Positions 1-8,573 of a stretch of DNA of 64,000 nt are shown here, piece after piece (positions within the stretch are counted from its first letter, which is position 1; the number at the start of each line of letters is the position of its first letter). The notes below the pieces were generated by a model that made no database searches, had not been told where the DNA came from, and saw only the letters and a program-made list of their open reading frames with translations. The position numbers and the translations under genes were made by a program. Where the stretch lies: assembly GCF_043195105.1 (NCBI RefSeq), contig NZ_JBAFWO010000002.1; one strand, 5' to 3'. This stretch comes from NCEH01 sp002257205. GTDB lineage: Bacteria; Pseudomonadota; Alphaproteobacteria; Rhizobiales; Xanthobacteraceae.

Positions 1-480
1 ATGCCCGAGGCTGATGCGATTATTCGTGCTCAGCTAGAAGTTGAAGAGCGTGAGATTGTCGTGGAGTACAGTAGTAAATACGATGAAATGAACGCGGAAA
101 AGGGATTTTCCCAAGCCGATAGGGGCATTGCCCAGATAGAGCTCTCCCGGGCCAAAGGAGAAAAAGCTCCCGAGTGGAAAGATGTTCTGCCCGAGTTAAA
201 AAAAGCGTTGCCAAATTTAAAAGATCCGACCATCAACCGGATCTATCGCTATCATAGCGTCACTCAGGCCGCCGCCAAGAAGCCGGATCCCAAGACGTTT
301 CAGCCCAAGGTCGGCAAATTTGTCTATGTCCACAAGGCAAGGACAGGCGACATCGCAGTCTACCGCCGCTATGTGGATGGAAAATTGGCAAAAGATAAGA
401 AGGGGCGCCTGGACAAATATCTCGATGGAAATAATCTCGACGAGATCGGCGAGGTCGTAATGACCATCCCCATGAGCTGA
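1..480 (+). CDS. Hypothetical protein, possibly 5'-truncated by the window edge
   Basis: The frame is open from the first base to a TGA at 478-480, giving at least 159 residues. The ATG at position 1 may be an internal methionine, so the true start could lie outside the window. I do not recognise the family. The product is highly charged and soluble: a Lys/Glu-rich N-terminal half that looks helical, then a C-terminal half with beta-like stretches (VGKFVYVHKARTGDIAVYRR). No signal peptide or membrane segment is visible. By hand count the ORF is about 50 % GC, far below its neighbours, and it uses codons such as AAA, TTA and AGT that are rare in the rest of the window. This suggests recent acquisition or the edge of an island lying to the left. 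It converges on the DUF454 gene with only 30 bases between them. Confidence 0.55.
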   Translation: MPEADAIIRAQLEVEEREIVVEYSSKYDEMNAEKGFSQADRGIAQIELSRAKGEKAPEWKDVLPELKKALPNLKDPTINRIYRYHSVTQAAAKKPDPKTFQPKVGKFVYVHKARTGDIAVYRRYVDGKLAKDKKGRLDKYLDGNNLDEIGEVVMTIPMS

Positions 481-510
481 GGGACTTCACCCACCGCGCT
501 CCCACCTCCC

Positions 511-939
511 TCACCGCGACGGCCGCGTCACCATGAAGAGCGCGAGCACCGAGAAGAAAATCCCCAGGCCGATCAGCACCGCCATCGGCGCGCCCATATA
601 CCAGGACGCGCTCCAGGTGCCGACGAAGCTGGTGAGCGCCAGCAATTTCACGGGCCAGGGAATGGCGCCCGTTTCCTGCCAGCGGGCGACGCTCGGGCCG
701 AGATAGCGGTGGTTGAGCAGCCAGGCCTCGAACTTCGGCGAGGTGCGGGCGAAGCACCAGGCGGCGAGAATCAGGAACACCGTGCCCGGCATCATGGGCA
801 CCACCATGCCGATGGCGCCGAGGGTGAGAAACACGCAGCCCGCCGCGAAAATCGCGCGGTGCAGCAGCATCCCGCGCAGATCGGTGGGGCGCGGGCGGGG
901 ATCGGGGGAGGGCGTGGCTGGCATGTCGGGCGGGACCAT
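511..939 (-). CDS. DUF454 (YbaN-like) inner-membrane protein
   Basis: A 142-residue protein with about three hydrophobic segments (roughly residues 28-48, 52-64 and 110-138). It has the DUF454 core GAIGMVVPMMPGTVFLILAA followed by CFARTSPKFEAWLLNH, the family signature of a Pro/Gly-rich turn and then a basic or aromatic stretch. It matches the usual YbaN length. The molecular role of the family is unknown. The start lies 6 bases after the recG stop on the same strand, so it is probably co-transcribed with recG. A second in-frame ATG at 924 is a possible alternative start. Confidence 0.85.
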   Translation of the reverse strand: MVPPDMPATPSPDPRPRPTDLRGMLLHRAIFAAGCVFLTLGAIGMVVPMMPGTVFLILAAWCFARTSPKFEAWLLNHRYLGPSVARWQETGAIPWPVKLLALTSFVGTWSASWYMGAPMAVLIGLGIFFSVLALFMVTRPSR

Positions 940-945
940 CGTCCT

Positions 946-3054
946 TCAACCGGCCGAGAGCAAGCGCATCGCCGCATCGCGCTCGTGGAGATACAGCATC
1001 ATCCGCACCGGCGCGCTCTGGGCCCCGCCGAGCGTGGGATCGGCGCCGACGATGCGCGCGGCGACTTCCCGCGCCTGCGGCACCAGGGCCGCATGCACAT
1101 CCAGGCGGGCGAGGGCGAAGCCGGGAAAGCCGCTCTGGCGGGTGCCGAGCACGTCGCCTTCGCCGCGTAGGCGCAGATCCTCTTCCGCGATGGCAAAGCC
1201 GTCCTCGCTCTCGCGCAGAATCGCGAGCCGCGCCTTGGCGGTCTCACTTAAGGGACCGCGATACAGCAGCAGGCAGGTGGAGGCCTTGTCGCCACGTCCC
1301 ACGCGTCCGCGTAACTGATGCAATTGGGCAAGGCCGAAGCGCTCGGCATGCTCGATCACCATGATGGTGGCATTGGGCACGTTCACGCCCACTTCCACCA
1401 CCGTGGTCGCCACCAGGATGCGCGTCTCCCCGCTGGCGAAGCGGGCCATCACCGCATCCTTCTGCGCCCCGGACAGGCGGCCGTGGACAAGACCGGCCTT
1501 GTCGCCGAAATAATGCTGCAGGCTCTCGTGGCGTTCGCTGGCGGCGGCGAGGTCGGAAACGTCGCTCTCCTCCACCAGCGGGCAAATCCAATAGCATTGC
1601 GCGCCCTGCATGAGCGCGCGCCCCACGGCGGCCACCACCTCGTCGAGCCGCTCGATGGAGATAGAGCGCGTGTCGATGGGCTGGCGTCCCGGCGGCTTTT
1701 CCCGCAGTTCGCAGCTGTCCATGTCGCCGAACAAGGTGAGCACGAGGGTGCGGGGAATGGGGGTGGCGGTCATCAGCAGCATGTCCACAGCCTCCCCCTT
1801 GCGGGAGAGCGCGAGGCGCTGTTCCACGCCGAAGCGGTGCTGCTCGTCCACGATGGCGAGCGCGAGATCGGCGAAGGCGACGTCGTTCTGGATCAGCGCA
1901 TGGGTGCCGAGCACGAGGCGGATGCGCCCTTCCCGCAGGCCGGCGAGAATCGCCTCGCGGGCGCGGCCCTTCTCGCGACCGGTGAGGATCGCGGTTTCGA
2001 TGCCCGCCTTAGCGGCGAGGGGGGCGATGGTTTCCAGATGCTGGCGGGCGAGGATCTCGGTCGGCGCCATCAGCGCCGCCTGTCGTCCGGCCTCGATCAC
2101 GCCGGCAGCGGCGAGCAAAGCCACCACGGTCTTACCCGAGCCGACATCGCCCTGGAGCAGGCGCAGCATGCGCTTTTCCGAGGAGATATCGGCCGATATG
2201 GCGGCGAGCGCGGTTTCCTGCGCGCCGGTCAGCGAGAAGGGCAGGGCGCTGCGCACGGCGCGGGTGATATGCCCGTCGCCGATGCTCGCCCGCCCGCCGG
2301 TCTCGATCTGCCGGGCCCGCACCAGGGCCAAGGTCACCTGATGGGCCAGCAATTCCTCGAACGCGAGGCGCTGCCAGGCGGCGCCGGTGGGTTGCGCCTC
2401 GACGAGATCCGCCGGCCGGTGCACCCGGTGCAGCGCGTCGCGGAAGCTCGGCCAGCGACCGTCCAGGAATAGGTCCGCCGGCATCCCGTCTAAGGGGATC
2501 ATCTCCGGCAGGTCCGGGATACGGGCAAGCGCCGCCTCGATGGCCCGGCGCACATGGCCGGCGGCGAGACCCTCCACGAGCGGATAGGTGGGTTCGATGG
2601 GCGGCAGCTTGGCGAGGCCGGCGGCATCGAGGATACGGTCGGGATGGGTCATCTGCCGCATGCCGTCGTAAAGCGTGATGCGGCCGCACAGCCAGCGCGT
2701 CTCGCCGACCGGCAGCAGGCGCTCGAGGCGGGTGCGGTCGATGTTGAAATGCACCACGGTCAGATCGCCGCTTTCATCGCTCACCAGGGTGCGATGGGGC
2801 GCGCGGCGGCCGGGGGCGGGGGGGTGATGGTCCTCCACCCGCACTTCCACCGTTACGTCGGTATCGGGCGCGGCATCGGCGATGCGCGGGCGAGCGCGGC
2901 GGTCCACATAGCCGGAGGGCAGATGGAACAGCAGGTCGATCACCCGCGGCGTCTCGCGCGCCAGCAGGCGGGCGAACGGCTTTTCCAGTTTGGGGCCGAT
3001 GCCCGAAAGGCTGGTCAGGGGCGCGAAGAGGGGATCGAGCAAAGCCGGGCGCAT
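946..3054 (-). CDS. recG: ATP-dependent DNA helicase RecG
   Basis: RecG reverses stalled replication forks and branch-migrates Holliday junctions. The 702-residue product has the normal order: an N-terminal wedge/OB region (starting MRPALLDPLFAPL, with the LSGIGPKLEKPFARLL motif), then helicase motifs: Walker A LLQGDVGSGKTVVALL, the RecG-type DEQH box IVDEQHRFGVEQR, LMTATPIPRTL, ATTVVEVGVNVPNA and QLRGRVGRG. I chose the ATG at 3054 because it begins the conserved wedge domain; the frame stays open to 3183, but that extension is Cys/Arg-rich and unconserved in character. In many alphaproteobacteria recG sits next to sdhE and mfd; here those genes are about 12 kb away, which implies a local rearrangement. 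The downstream partner is the DUF454 gene. Confidence 0.95.
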   Translation of the reverse strand: MRPALLDPLFAPLTSLSGIGPKLEKPFARLLARETPRVIDLLFHLPSGYVDRRARPRIADAAPDTDVTVEVRVEDHHPPAPGRRAPHRTLVSDESGDLTVVHFNIDRTRLERLLPVGETRWLCGRITLYDGMRQMTHPDRILDAAGLAKLPPIEPTYPLVEGLAAGHVRRAIEAALARIPDLPEMIPLDGMPADLFLDGRWPSFRDALHRVHRPADLVEAQPTGAAWQRLAFEELLAHQVTLALVRARQIETGGRASIGDGHITRAVRSALPFSLTGAQETALAAISADISSEKRMLRLLQGDVGSGKTVVALLAAAGVIEAGRQAALMAPTEILARQHLETIAPLAAKAGIETAILTGREKGRAREAILAGLREGRIRLVLGTHALIQNDVAFADLALAIVDEQHRFGVEQRLALSRKGEAVDMLLMTATPIPRTLVLTLFGDMDSCELREKPPGRQPIDTRSISIERLDEVVAAVGRALMQGAQCYWICPLVEESDVSDLAAASERHESLQHYFGDKAGLVHGRLSGAQKDAVMARFASGETRILVATTVVEVGVNVPNATIMVIEHAERFGLAQLHQLRGRVGRGDKASTCLLLYRGPLSETAKARLAILRESEDGFAIAEEDLRLRGEGDVLGTRQSGFPGFALARLDVHAALVPQAREVAARIVGADPTLGGAQSAPVRMMLYLHERDAAMRLLSAG

Positions 3055-3090
3055 GCGCGGGGAAAGTGGCCGAGCCTGCCGCCGCGCGCA

Positions 3091-3118
3091 AGAGCATGCG
3101 ATGCAGAGCATGCCATGC
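3091..3118. repeat. 14-bp tandem direct repeat upstream of recG
   Basis: Two adjacent copies, agagcatgcgatgc at 3091-3104 and agagcatgccatgc at 3105-3118, match at 13 of 14 positions. Each holds the near-palindromic gcatgc core. They lie in the 222-bp gap between the divergent recG and pcm genes, 37-64 bases upstream of the recG start. They could be an operator or simple slippage; the sequence alone does not decide. Confidence 0.5.
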
Positions 3119-3276
3119 AAAGCACAAGGGATGGGAAACTTAACCGCGGCCGGCGGCGTTGAACCCCGCGGAGGCGATCCCATCTTTCCAGGAAGCCGGG
3201 AATGCCCCTGCCATCAAGGTGTTGGCCGCCTGGCGCGCGAAAAGCCCGCGCCAGCCGCTTTTGAAAGTGGTGTACT

Positions 3277-3966
3277 ATGTCCGGCGAGCAATCTGTGGAG
3301 CAGGACGGCGCGATGGCGGATACCGACGCCGAGAAGCAGGAACGCATTTCGTTCGTGCTCGGCCTGCGCCATCGCGGCATCCAGGATCTGGCGGTGTTGC
3401 GCGCCATGGAGCTGGTGCCGCGCGCCTTGTTCGTGGACCCGGCCCTGCGCCGGCATGCCTATGACGACGTCGCCCTGCCGATCGCCTGCGGGCAGACCAT
3501 GTCGCAGCCGAGCGTGGTCGCCGCCATGACCGAGGCGCTGGCGGTGAACGCGCAGCACAGCGTGCTGGAGATCGGCACCGGATCGGGCTACCAGGCGGCG
3601 GTGCTCTCCCATCTCGCCGGACAGGTGACCACCATCGACCGCTATCGGCAGCTGGTGAGCGAGGCGCAGGTGCGCTTCAACGTGCTGGGGCTGCGCAATG
3701 TCACCGCTTTCGTGGGGGATGGGCGCACCGGGCTGCCGGCGCGCGCGCCGTTCGATCGCATCCTGATCACCGCTGCGACGGCGGAATTGCCGCAGGCCTT
3801 GGTGGATCAGTTGCGGATCGACGGAATCCTGGTCGCCCCCATGGGCGATCCCAGCGAGGTCCAAACCCTGACGCGCTTCGTCAAAGGCGCGTCCGGCCTC
3901 GTGGCCACGCAGATGATGCCGGTGCGATTCGTGCCGCTTGTCGCCGGGGCAGCCGCGACTTTGTAA
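3277..3966 (+). CDS. pcm: Protein-L-isoaspartate O-methyltransferase
   Basis: Repairs isoaspartyl residues in aged proteins by SAM-dependent methylation. The 229-residue protein has the family-specific N-terminal segment (AMELVPRALFVDPALRRHAY, then DDVALPIACGQTMSQPSVVA) and SAM motif I VLEIGTGSGYQAAVL, followed by AFVGDGRTGLPARAPFDRIL. The start at 3277 gives a product near the family length; a second ATG at 3313 also leaves the catalytic domain intact. In related genomes pcm commonly follows surE and precedes the LysM/LytM lipoprotein gene. Here it keeps the second neighbour but is about 11 kb from surE. Confidence 0.93.
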   Translation: MSGEQSVEQDGAMADTDAEKQERISFVLGLRHRGIQDLAVLRAMELVPRALFVDPALRRHAYDDVALPIACGQTMSQPSVVAAMTEALAVNAQHSVLEIGTGSGYQAAVLSHLAGQVTTIDRYRQLVSEAQVRFNVLGLRNVTAFVGDGRTGLPARAPFDRILITAATAELPQALVDQLRIDGILVAPMGDPSEVQTLTRFVKGASGLVATQMMPVRFVPLVAGAAATL

Positions 3967-4056
3967 ACAAAATGCCCCTCTCGGTGCATTGCACCGGCCG
4001 CTTTGCTCCTCTATCCACATGGTTCCGCGTCCGATGCGGAGAGGAATTCAGGGGAC

Positions 4057-5328
4057 ATGATGCGGCTCGGATCGCGCGGTCGCGCCGTGGGGGTCACCCT
4101 GGCGCTCAGTCTCGGGCTGGCCGCATGCGGCGGTCGCCCACCCGGCATATTGGTGCCGGTGGAATACACCGTGCCGGGCGCCAGCGTGGTTGAGATGGTG
4201 GTGGCCACCACCCGCGCGCCCGCCAAGAACCTCGACATGTTTTCCGGCGACCGCGGCACCACGCTGAGCTTTGCGGAGATCGCGGTTTCCATTCCGCCCG
4301 CCGCCAATCGCAAGGTGGGCGACGTGCAATGGCCGAAGAGCGTACCGGGCAATCCCGCCACCGATTTCGTGACCCTACGCGCCGATGTGCTGACCCAGAG
4401 CGCCGCGCTCGACTGGTTCAACAAGCGCATCAAGAAGACGCCCCGCCGGCAGGCGCTGATCTTCATCCACGGCTATAACAACCGCTTCGAGGACGCCGTC
4501 TTCCGCTTCGCGCAGATCGTGCACGATTCAAACGCGCCGGTAACGCCGATCCTGTTCACCTGGCCCTCGCGCGGCAGCCTGCTGGCCTATGGCTACGACC
4601 GCGAAAGCGCCAGCTATTCGCGCGATGCGCTGGAAAAGCTGCTCACGGGCCTCGCCAAGGATCCGGACGTGGGGGAGATTTCCATCCTCGCGCATTCCAT
4701 GGGCAATTGGGTGACGCTGGAGGCCCTGCGCCAGATGGCGATCCGCAACGGCCGCATCGCGCCCAAGATCCGCAACGTCATGCTGGCCGCACCGGATGTG
4801 GACGTGGACATCTTCCGCACCCAGTTTTCCGATTTCGGCAACCCAAAGCCCAACTTCACCATCTTTGTGTCGCAGGACGACCGGGCGCTCCAGGTGTCCA
4901 GGCAGGTGTGGGGCTCGGCCGCGCGGCTCGGGCAGGTGAACCCCGAGCAGGAGCCGTTCCGCACCGAGTTCGAGCGCGACCACATCACGGTGCTGGACCT
5001 CACCAAGCTCCAGACCGACGACAAGCTGAACCACGGCAAGTTCGCCGAAAGCCCGGAAGTGGTGCAGATGATCGGCGGCCGCCTCGCCGAGGGCCAGACC
5101 ATGACCGACGGCCGCGAGGGCGTGGGCGATCGCATCATCCAGGTCACCGCCGGAACCGCGACCACCATCGGCACGGCGGCCGGCGTGGTGCTCTCCGCGC
5201 CGGCGGCGGTGCTCGATCCTTCCTCGCGCGAGAATTACGGCGCGCAGGTGGAAAGCCTCGGCAGTCACTTGTCGTCAACCGCGGGCTCGACAGGCCGCCT
5301 GCTCACCACCGTGCCGAAGGTAGAGTGA
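4057..5328 (+). CDS. Lipoprotein alpha/beta hydrolase (DUF900 family)
   Basis: A 423-residue predicted lipoprotein esterase. The N-terminus is a type II signal ending in LGLAACGG, with the lipobox Cys near residue 25, so it should be membrane-anchored. The DUF900 hydrolase core is visible: ALIFIHGYNNRFEDAVFRFA (oxyanion region), the nucleophile elbow ILAHSMGNW with Ser214, the acid candidate in VSQDDRAL and the His candidate in KLNHGKFAESP. The substrate is unknown. I chose the ATG at 4057, preceded by gaggaattcagggg, over the upstream in-frame ATG at 4003, because only the former puts the signal peptide at the N-terminus. The C-terminal ~80 residues after the hydrolase fold are low-complexity Ala/Thr/Gly. 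It sits between pcm and the NlpD-like gene, a common alphaproteobacterial arrangement. Confidence 0.82.
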   Translation: MMRLGSRGRAVGVTLALSLGLAACGGRPPGILVPVEYTVPGASVVEMVVATTRAPAKNLDMFSGDRGTTLSFAEIAVSIPPAANRKVGDVQWPKSVPGNPATDFVTLRADVLTQSAALDWFNKRIKKTPRRQALIFIHGYNNRFEDAVFRFAQIVHDSNAPVTPILFTWPSRGSLLAYGYDRESASYSRDALEKLLTGLAKDPDVGEISILAHSMGNWVTLEALRQMAIRNGRIAPKIRNVMLAAPDVDVDIFRTQFSDFGNPKPNFTIFVSQDDRALQVSRQVWGSAARLGQVNPEQEPFRTEFERDHITVLDLTKLQTDDKLNHGKFAESPEVVQMIGGRLAEGQTMTDGREGVGDRIIQVTAGTATTIGTAAGVVLSAPAAVLDPSSRENYGAQVESLGSHLSSTAGSTGRLLTTVPKVE

Positions 5329-5426
5329 TCCTTCGCGACGTTGCGTAATTGTCACACTAAAGGAAATGCTGAGGAAGGCTCCGGAGCTTAAGGCGCCGTT
5401 TACTGCTGGGGCTCTTAAGTGGCCGC

Positions 5427-6617
5427 ATGTTCGTTGCGTGCGAGTTCGGTCACATGCTTTCTTCCCGCGAAACCTTGGGACAAAACGTCTTGGCGCGGCT
5501 CGCCATGGTCGGGCTCGTCTCCGGTGCGCTCGCCGGGTGCAGTTCGGATTCGGCGCGCTTCTCCGCTCCGGGGCCGATGGCAAGCCAGGGCTCGCCGGAG
5601 GTGACGGGTTCGCTCGGCGCCGCGCCGACGGGCCGGGTCGATGCCGGTCCCATCGCCTCGGCGCCCCTGGCACCGGCCGGTCCGCCGGTCGCCTATGCCG
5701 CGCCCCCGCCGTCGGGCGGACAGCCCTTGTACGGCGCGCCCAATTATGGCGCCGCGACCTATGCCGCGGCCCCGCCCGCCCCGGCGCCGACACATACGAC
5801 GGCCCGCGCCGCCAGCCATGTGGTGACCCCAGGCGAAACGCTCACCTCGGTGGCACAAAGCTATGGCATGACCCGGGCGCATCTCGCGCAGGTCAATGGC
5901 ATCTCCCCGGATGCGCAGCTGAAGATCGGCCAGACGCTCGTGGTGCCGCCGGGCACCGCCGGAAATCTGGCGCAGATCCGGCCCGCGCCGGCCGCCGCCA
6001 AGCCCAGCGTCGTCGCAGCGGTGCCCACGCCCGTGGCTCCGCCTGCCGCGCCCAAGACCGTCGTCGCCGCCAAGCCGGCGACCGTGCCCTCCGCGCCGAC
6101 ATCCGCAGTGACCGCTGCGATCCCGTCTGCTACCGCTCCGGCCAAGGTGGCGTCCGCAGCCCCGGCGAAGGTCGAGACCGCCGCCAAGGTGACGCCAGCG
6201 GATGATGCTGACGACACCGCCCGCACCCCCGGTTCCGGTCCCCAGTTCCGCGCCCCGGTGCGCGGCCGGGTGATCTCCGGCTTTGGTCCCAAGCCGGGCG
6301 GCGCCCGCAATGACGGCGTGAATTTCGCGGTGCCCGAAGGCACCGGCGTGCGCGCCGCCGAGGATGGCGTCGTCGCCTATGCCGGCAACGAGCTGAAGGG
6401 CTACGGCAATCTCGTGCTCATCAAGCATGCGGACGGCTATGTCACCGCCTATGCCCATAACAGCGAGCTGATGGTGAAGCGCGGCGACACCGTGCGGCGC
6501 GGCCAGATCGTCGCCAAGGCCGGCCAGAGCGGCGGCGTCAGCACACCCCAACTTCACTTCGAGATCCGCAAGGGCTCCCAGCCCGTGGACCCGAGCCAAT
6601 ATGTGGCGGGCCTCTGA
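5427..6617 (+). CDS. NlpD-like LysM/LytM (M23) lipoprotein, probably a non-catalytic amidase activator
   Basis: A 396-residue lipoprotein. A signal peptide ends at the lipobox GALAGCSS (Cys near residue 38). A Pro/Ala-rich linker follows, then one LysM domain (HVVTPGETLTSVAQSYGMTR through LKIGQTLVVP, about residues 130-175), a second Ala/Pro linker and a C-terminal LytM fold (RAPVRGRVISGFG to VDPSQYVAGL, about residues 270-396). The zinc ligands of active M23 peptidases are degenerate: the usual HxGxD stretch reads NDGVNFAVP and the final HxH reads QLHFE. That pattern is typical of EnvC/NlpD regulators that switch on cell-wall amidases rather than cut peptidoglycan themselves (established for the family; inference here). 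ATG 5454 is an alternative start. A strong terminator follows at 6657. Confidence 0.88.
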   Translation: MFVACEFGHMLSSRETLGQNVLARLAMVGLVSGALAGCSSDSARFSAPGPMASQGSPEVTGSLGAAPTGRVDAGPIASAPLAPAGPPVAYAAPPPSGGQPLYGAPNYGAATYAAAPPAPAPTHTTARAASHVVTPGETLTSVAQSYGMTRAHLAQVNGISPDAQLKIGQTLVVPPGTAGNLAQIRPAPAAAKPSVVAAVPTPVAPPAAPKTVVAAKPATVPSAPTSAVTAAIPSATAPAKVASAAPAKVETAAKVTPADDADDTARTPGSGPQFRAPVRGRVISGFGPKPGGARNDGVNFAVPEGTGVRAAEDGVVAYAGNELKGYGNLVLIKHADGYVTAYAHNSELMVKRGDTVRRGQIVAKAGQSGGVSTPQLHFEIRKGSQPVDPSQYVAGL

Positions 6618-6656
6618 GCCAGGACCGTCCGACGCTGTTCCTCCAAGAACCACCTT

Positions 6657-6684
6657 AAGGCCGGGCATCGTCCCGGCCTTTTTT
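6657..6684 (+). terminator. Rho-independent terminator after the NlpD-like gene
   Basis: A perfect 9-bp stem (aaggccggg / cccggcctt) with a 6-base loop at 6666-6671, running into six T residues. It lies 40 bases after the stop codon and 65 bases before nagZ, so it should separate the pcm/lipoprotein group from nagZ-scpAB. Confidence 0.88.
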
Positions 6685-6748
6685 CGTCGGTCCGGCCCAG
6701 GGCGTGCCGTGCCTTGACGCGCGCATGACGCCCCGATAGGCCGATCCC

Positions 6749-7762
6749 ATGACCGCGAATGCTTTCATCGTCGGGCTCGCTGGCCCCCGCCTGCTGCCGC
6801 AGGAGCGTGACTTCCTGCGGGCGCGCGCGCCCTGGGGCCTCATTCTGTTCGCGCGCAATGTGGAGACGCCCGACCAGGTGCGCCTTCTGGTGGCCGAGGC
6901 GCGCGACGCGCTGGGCTGGAACGCGCCGGTGCTGATCGACCAGGAAGGCGGGCGGGTGCAGCGCCTGCGCCCGCCCTATTGGCCCGAATATCCGCCGGCC
7001 GAAGCGTTCGGCGTGCTCTATGGCCGCAGCCGCGAGGCGGGGCTGGAGGCGGTGCGCCTCAATTCCCGGCTGATCGCCGCCGATCTTTTAGACCTCGGCA
7101 TCGATGTGGATTGCCTGCCGGTGGCGGACCTGCGCTTGCCCGAGGGCCATGGCATCATCGGCAACCGCGCCTATGGCGAGACGCCGGCCCAGGTGGCCGC
7201 GCTGGCCCGGGCGGCGGCGGGCGGCTTGCTGGATGGTGGCGTGCTGCCGGTGGTGAAGCATATTCCCGGACACGGCCGGGCCCGCGTCGACAGCCACGAG
7301 CGCCTGCCGGTGGTGGACACCGACCGCGCCGAGCTGGAACGCACGGATTTCGCCGCTTTCCGTCCGCTCGCCCATCTGCCGCTCGCCATGACCGCCCATG
7401 TGGTCTATGCGGCGTTGGATGCCGAGCGGCCCGCCACCACCTCGCGCCTGGTGATGGACGAGATCATCCGCGGCTTCATCGGCTTTTCCGGGCTGGTGAT
7501 GAGCGACGATCTTTCCATGGGCGCGCTGTCCGGTTCCGTGGGCGAACGCGCCGCCGCCTCGATCGCTGCCGGCTGCGACATGCTCCTCCATTGTAACGGC
7601 AAGCTGGAAGAAATGGCTGAGGTGGCGGACAATGCCCCGCCGCTCGCAGGTCTCGCCGCCGAGCGGGGGGACCGGGCGCTGGCGCTGCGCGTCGTGTCCG
7701 ACCGGTTCGACGTTATGGAAGCGCGGCTTCGGCTCGCCAGCCTGTTGGGAGTATCCAGATAA
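6749..7762 (+). CDS. nagZ: Beta-N-acetylhexosaminidase NagZ
   Basis: A cytoplasmic family-3 glycoside hydrolase that removes N-acetylglucosamine from imported anhydromuropeptides in peptidoglycan recycling. The 337-residue protein shows GLILFARNVETPDQVRLLV, LIDQEGGRVQRL, the substrate-binding loop VVKHIPGHGRARVDSHERLP (Lys170-His171 and the mobile-loop His) and the nucleophile motif LVMSDDLSMGAL around Asp253/254. The length is normal for the compact bacterial NagZ class, and no signal peptide is present. The stop lies 4 bases before the scpA ATG, so nagZ, scpA and scpB form one transcription unit, the usual alphaproteobacterial order. Confidence 0.96.
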   Translation: MTANAFIVGLAGPRLLPQERDFLRARAPWGLILFARNVETPDQVRLLVAEARDALGWNAPVLIDQEGGRVQRLRPPYWPEYPPAEAFGVLYGRSREAGLEAVRLNSRLIAADLLDLGIDVDCLPVADLRLPEGHGIIGNRAYGETPAQVAALARAAAGGLLDGGVLPVVKHIPGHGRARVDSHERLPVVDTDRAELERTDFAAFRPLAHLPLAMTAHVVYAALDAERPATTSRLVMDEIIRGFIGFSGLVMSDDLSMGALSGSVGERAAASIAAGCDMLLHCNGKLEEMAEVADNAPPLAGLAAERGDRALALRVVSDRFDVMEARLRLASLLGVSR

Positions 7763-7766
7763 GGCC

Positions 7767-8573
7767 ATGTCCACCGCGCCCGACACCCCCGACTTCGCCG
7801 AGGACAGTCCCGCCTCGGCCGGGGATGGCGCTTTCGTGGTGGATATCGATGGCTTCGAAGGCCCGCTGGACCTTCTGCTCGCCCTCGCGCGCACCCAGAA
7901 GGTGGACCTGACGCGGCTCTCCATCCTGGCGCTGGCGGACCAATATCTCGCCTTCATCGACGCCGCCCGCAAGGTGCGGCTGGAGCTGGCCGCCGATTAT
8001 CTCGTGATGGCCGCCTGGCTCGCCTATCTCAAATCGCGCCTCCTGCTGCCGCTGCCACCGCAGGAGGATGGGCCGAGCGCCGAGGAGATGGCCGCCGCCT
8101 TCGCCCGGCGCCTGCGCCATCTGGAGCGTATCCGCCAGGCGGCGGCGCGGCTGATGGCGCGCGAGCGGCTCGGCCGGGACGTGTTCCCGCGCGTCGTGCC
8201 GGAACGCCCGCGCGGCACGGACCAGCCGGTGACCTATACCGCGACATTGTATGATCTGCTGTCCGCCTATGCGGCCCAGCGGCAGAGGCAGGCGCTGTCC
8301 TATGTCACGCTGAAGACCCGCGCGGTCTGGTCGCTGGCCGAGGCGCGGGCGCGGCTGGAACGCTTGCTCGGCGGGGTTGCGGGCGATTGGATGCGTCTCG
8401 ACCACTTCCTGCTAGACTATCTCACCACGCCCGAGCAGCGGGCGACGGCGCTGGCCTCCAGCTTTTCGGCCAGTCTGGAGATGGTGAAGGACGGGACATT
8501 GGATATTCGCCAGGACGCGCCCTTCGCCCCGCTCTGGCTGCGCAACCGGGCGCCGGAGGAGGGCGAGGCATGA
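7767..8573 (+). CDS. scpA: Segregation and condensation protein A
   Basis: The kleisin subunit of the bacterial SMC condensin complex; it bridges SMC heads and binds ScpB. The 268-residue product has the ScpA N-terminal motif FEGPLDLLLALARTQKVDLT followed by ILALADQYLAFID and YLVMAAWLAYLKSRLLLP (about residues 28-95), and a C-terminal winged-helix segment near TLDIRQDAPFAPLWL. The ATG at 7767 is 4 bases after nagZ. Its TGA overlaps the scpB ATG in an ATGA, suggesting translational coupling of the two partners. Confidence 0.94.
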   Translation: MSTAPDTPDFAEDSPASAGDGAFVVDIDGFEGPLDLLLALARTQKVDLTRLSILALADQYLAFIDAARKVRLELAADYLVMAAWLAYLKSRLLLPLPPQEDGPSAEEMAAAFARRLRHLERIRQAAARLMARERLGRDVFPRVVPERPRGTDQPVTYTATLYDLLSAYAAQRQRQALSYVTLKTRAVWSLAEARARLERLLGGVAGDWMRLDHFLLDYLTTPEQRATALASSFSASLEMVKDGTLDIRQDAPFAPLWLRNRAPEEGEA

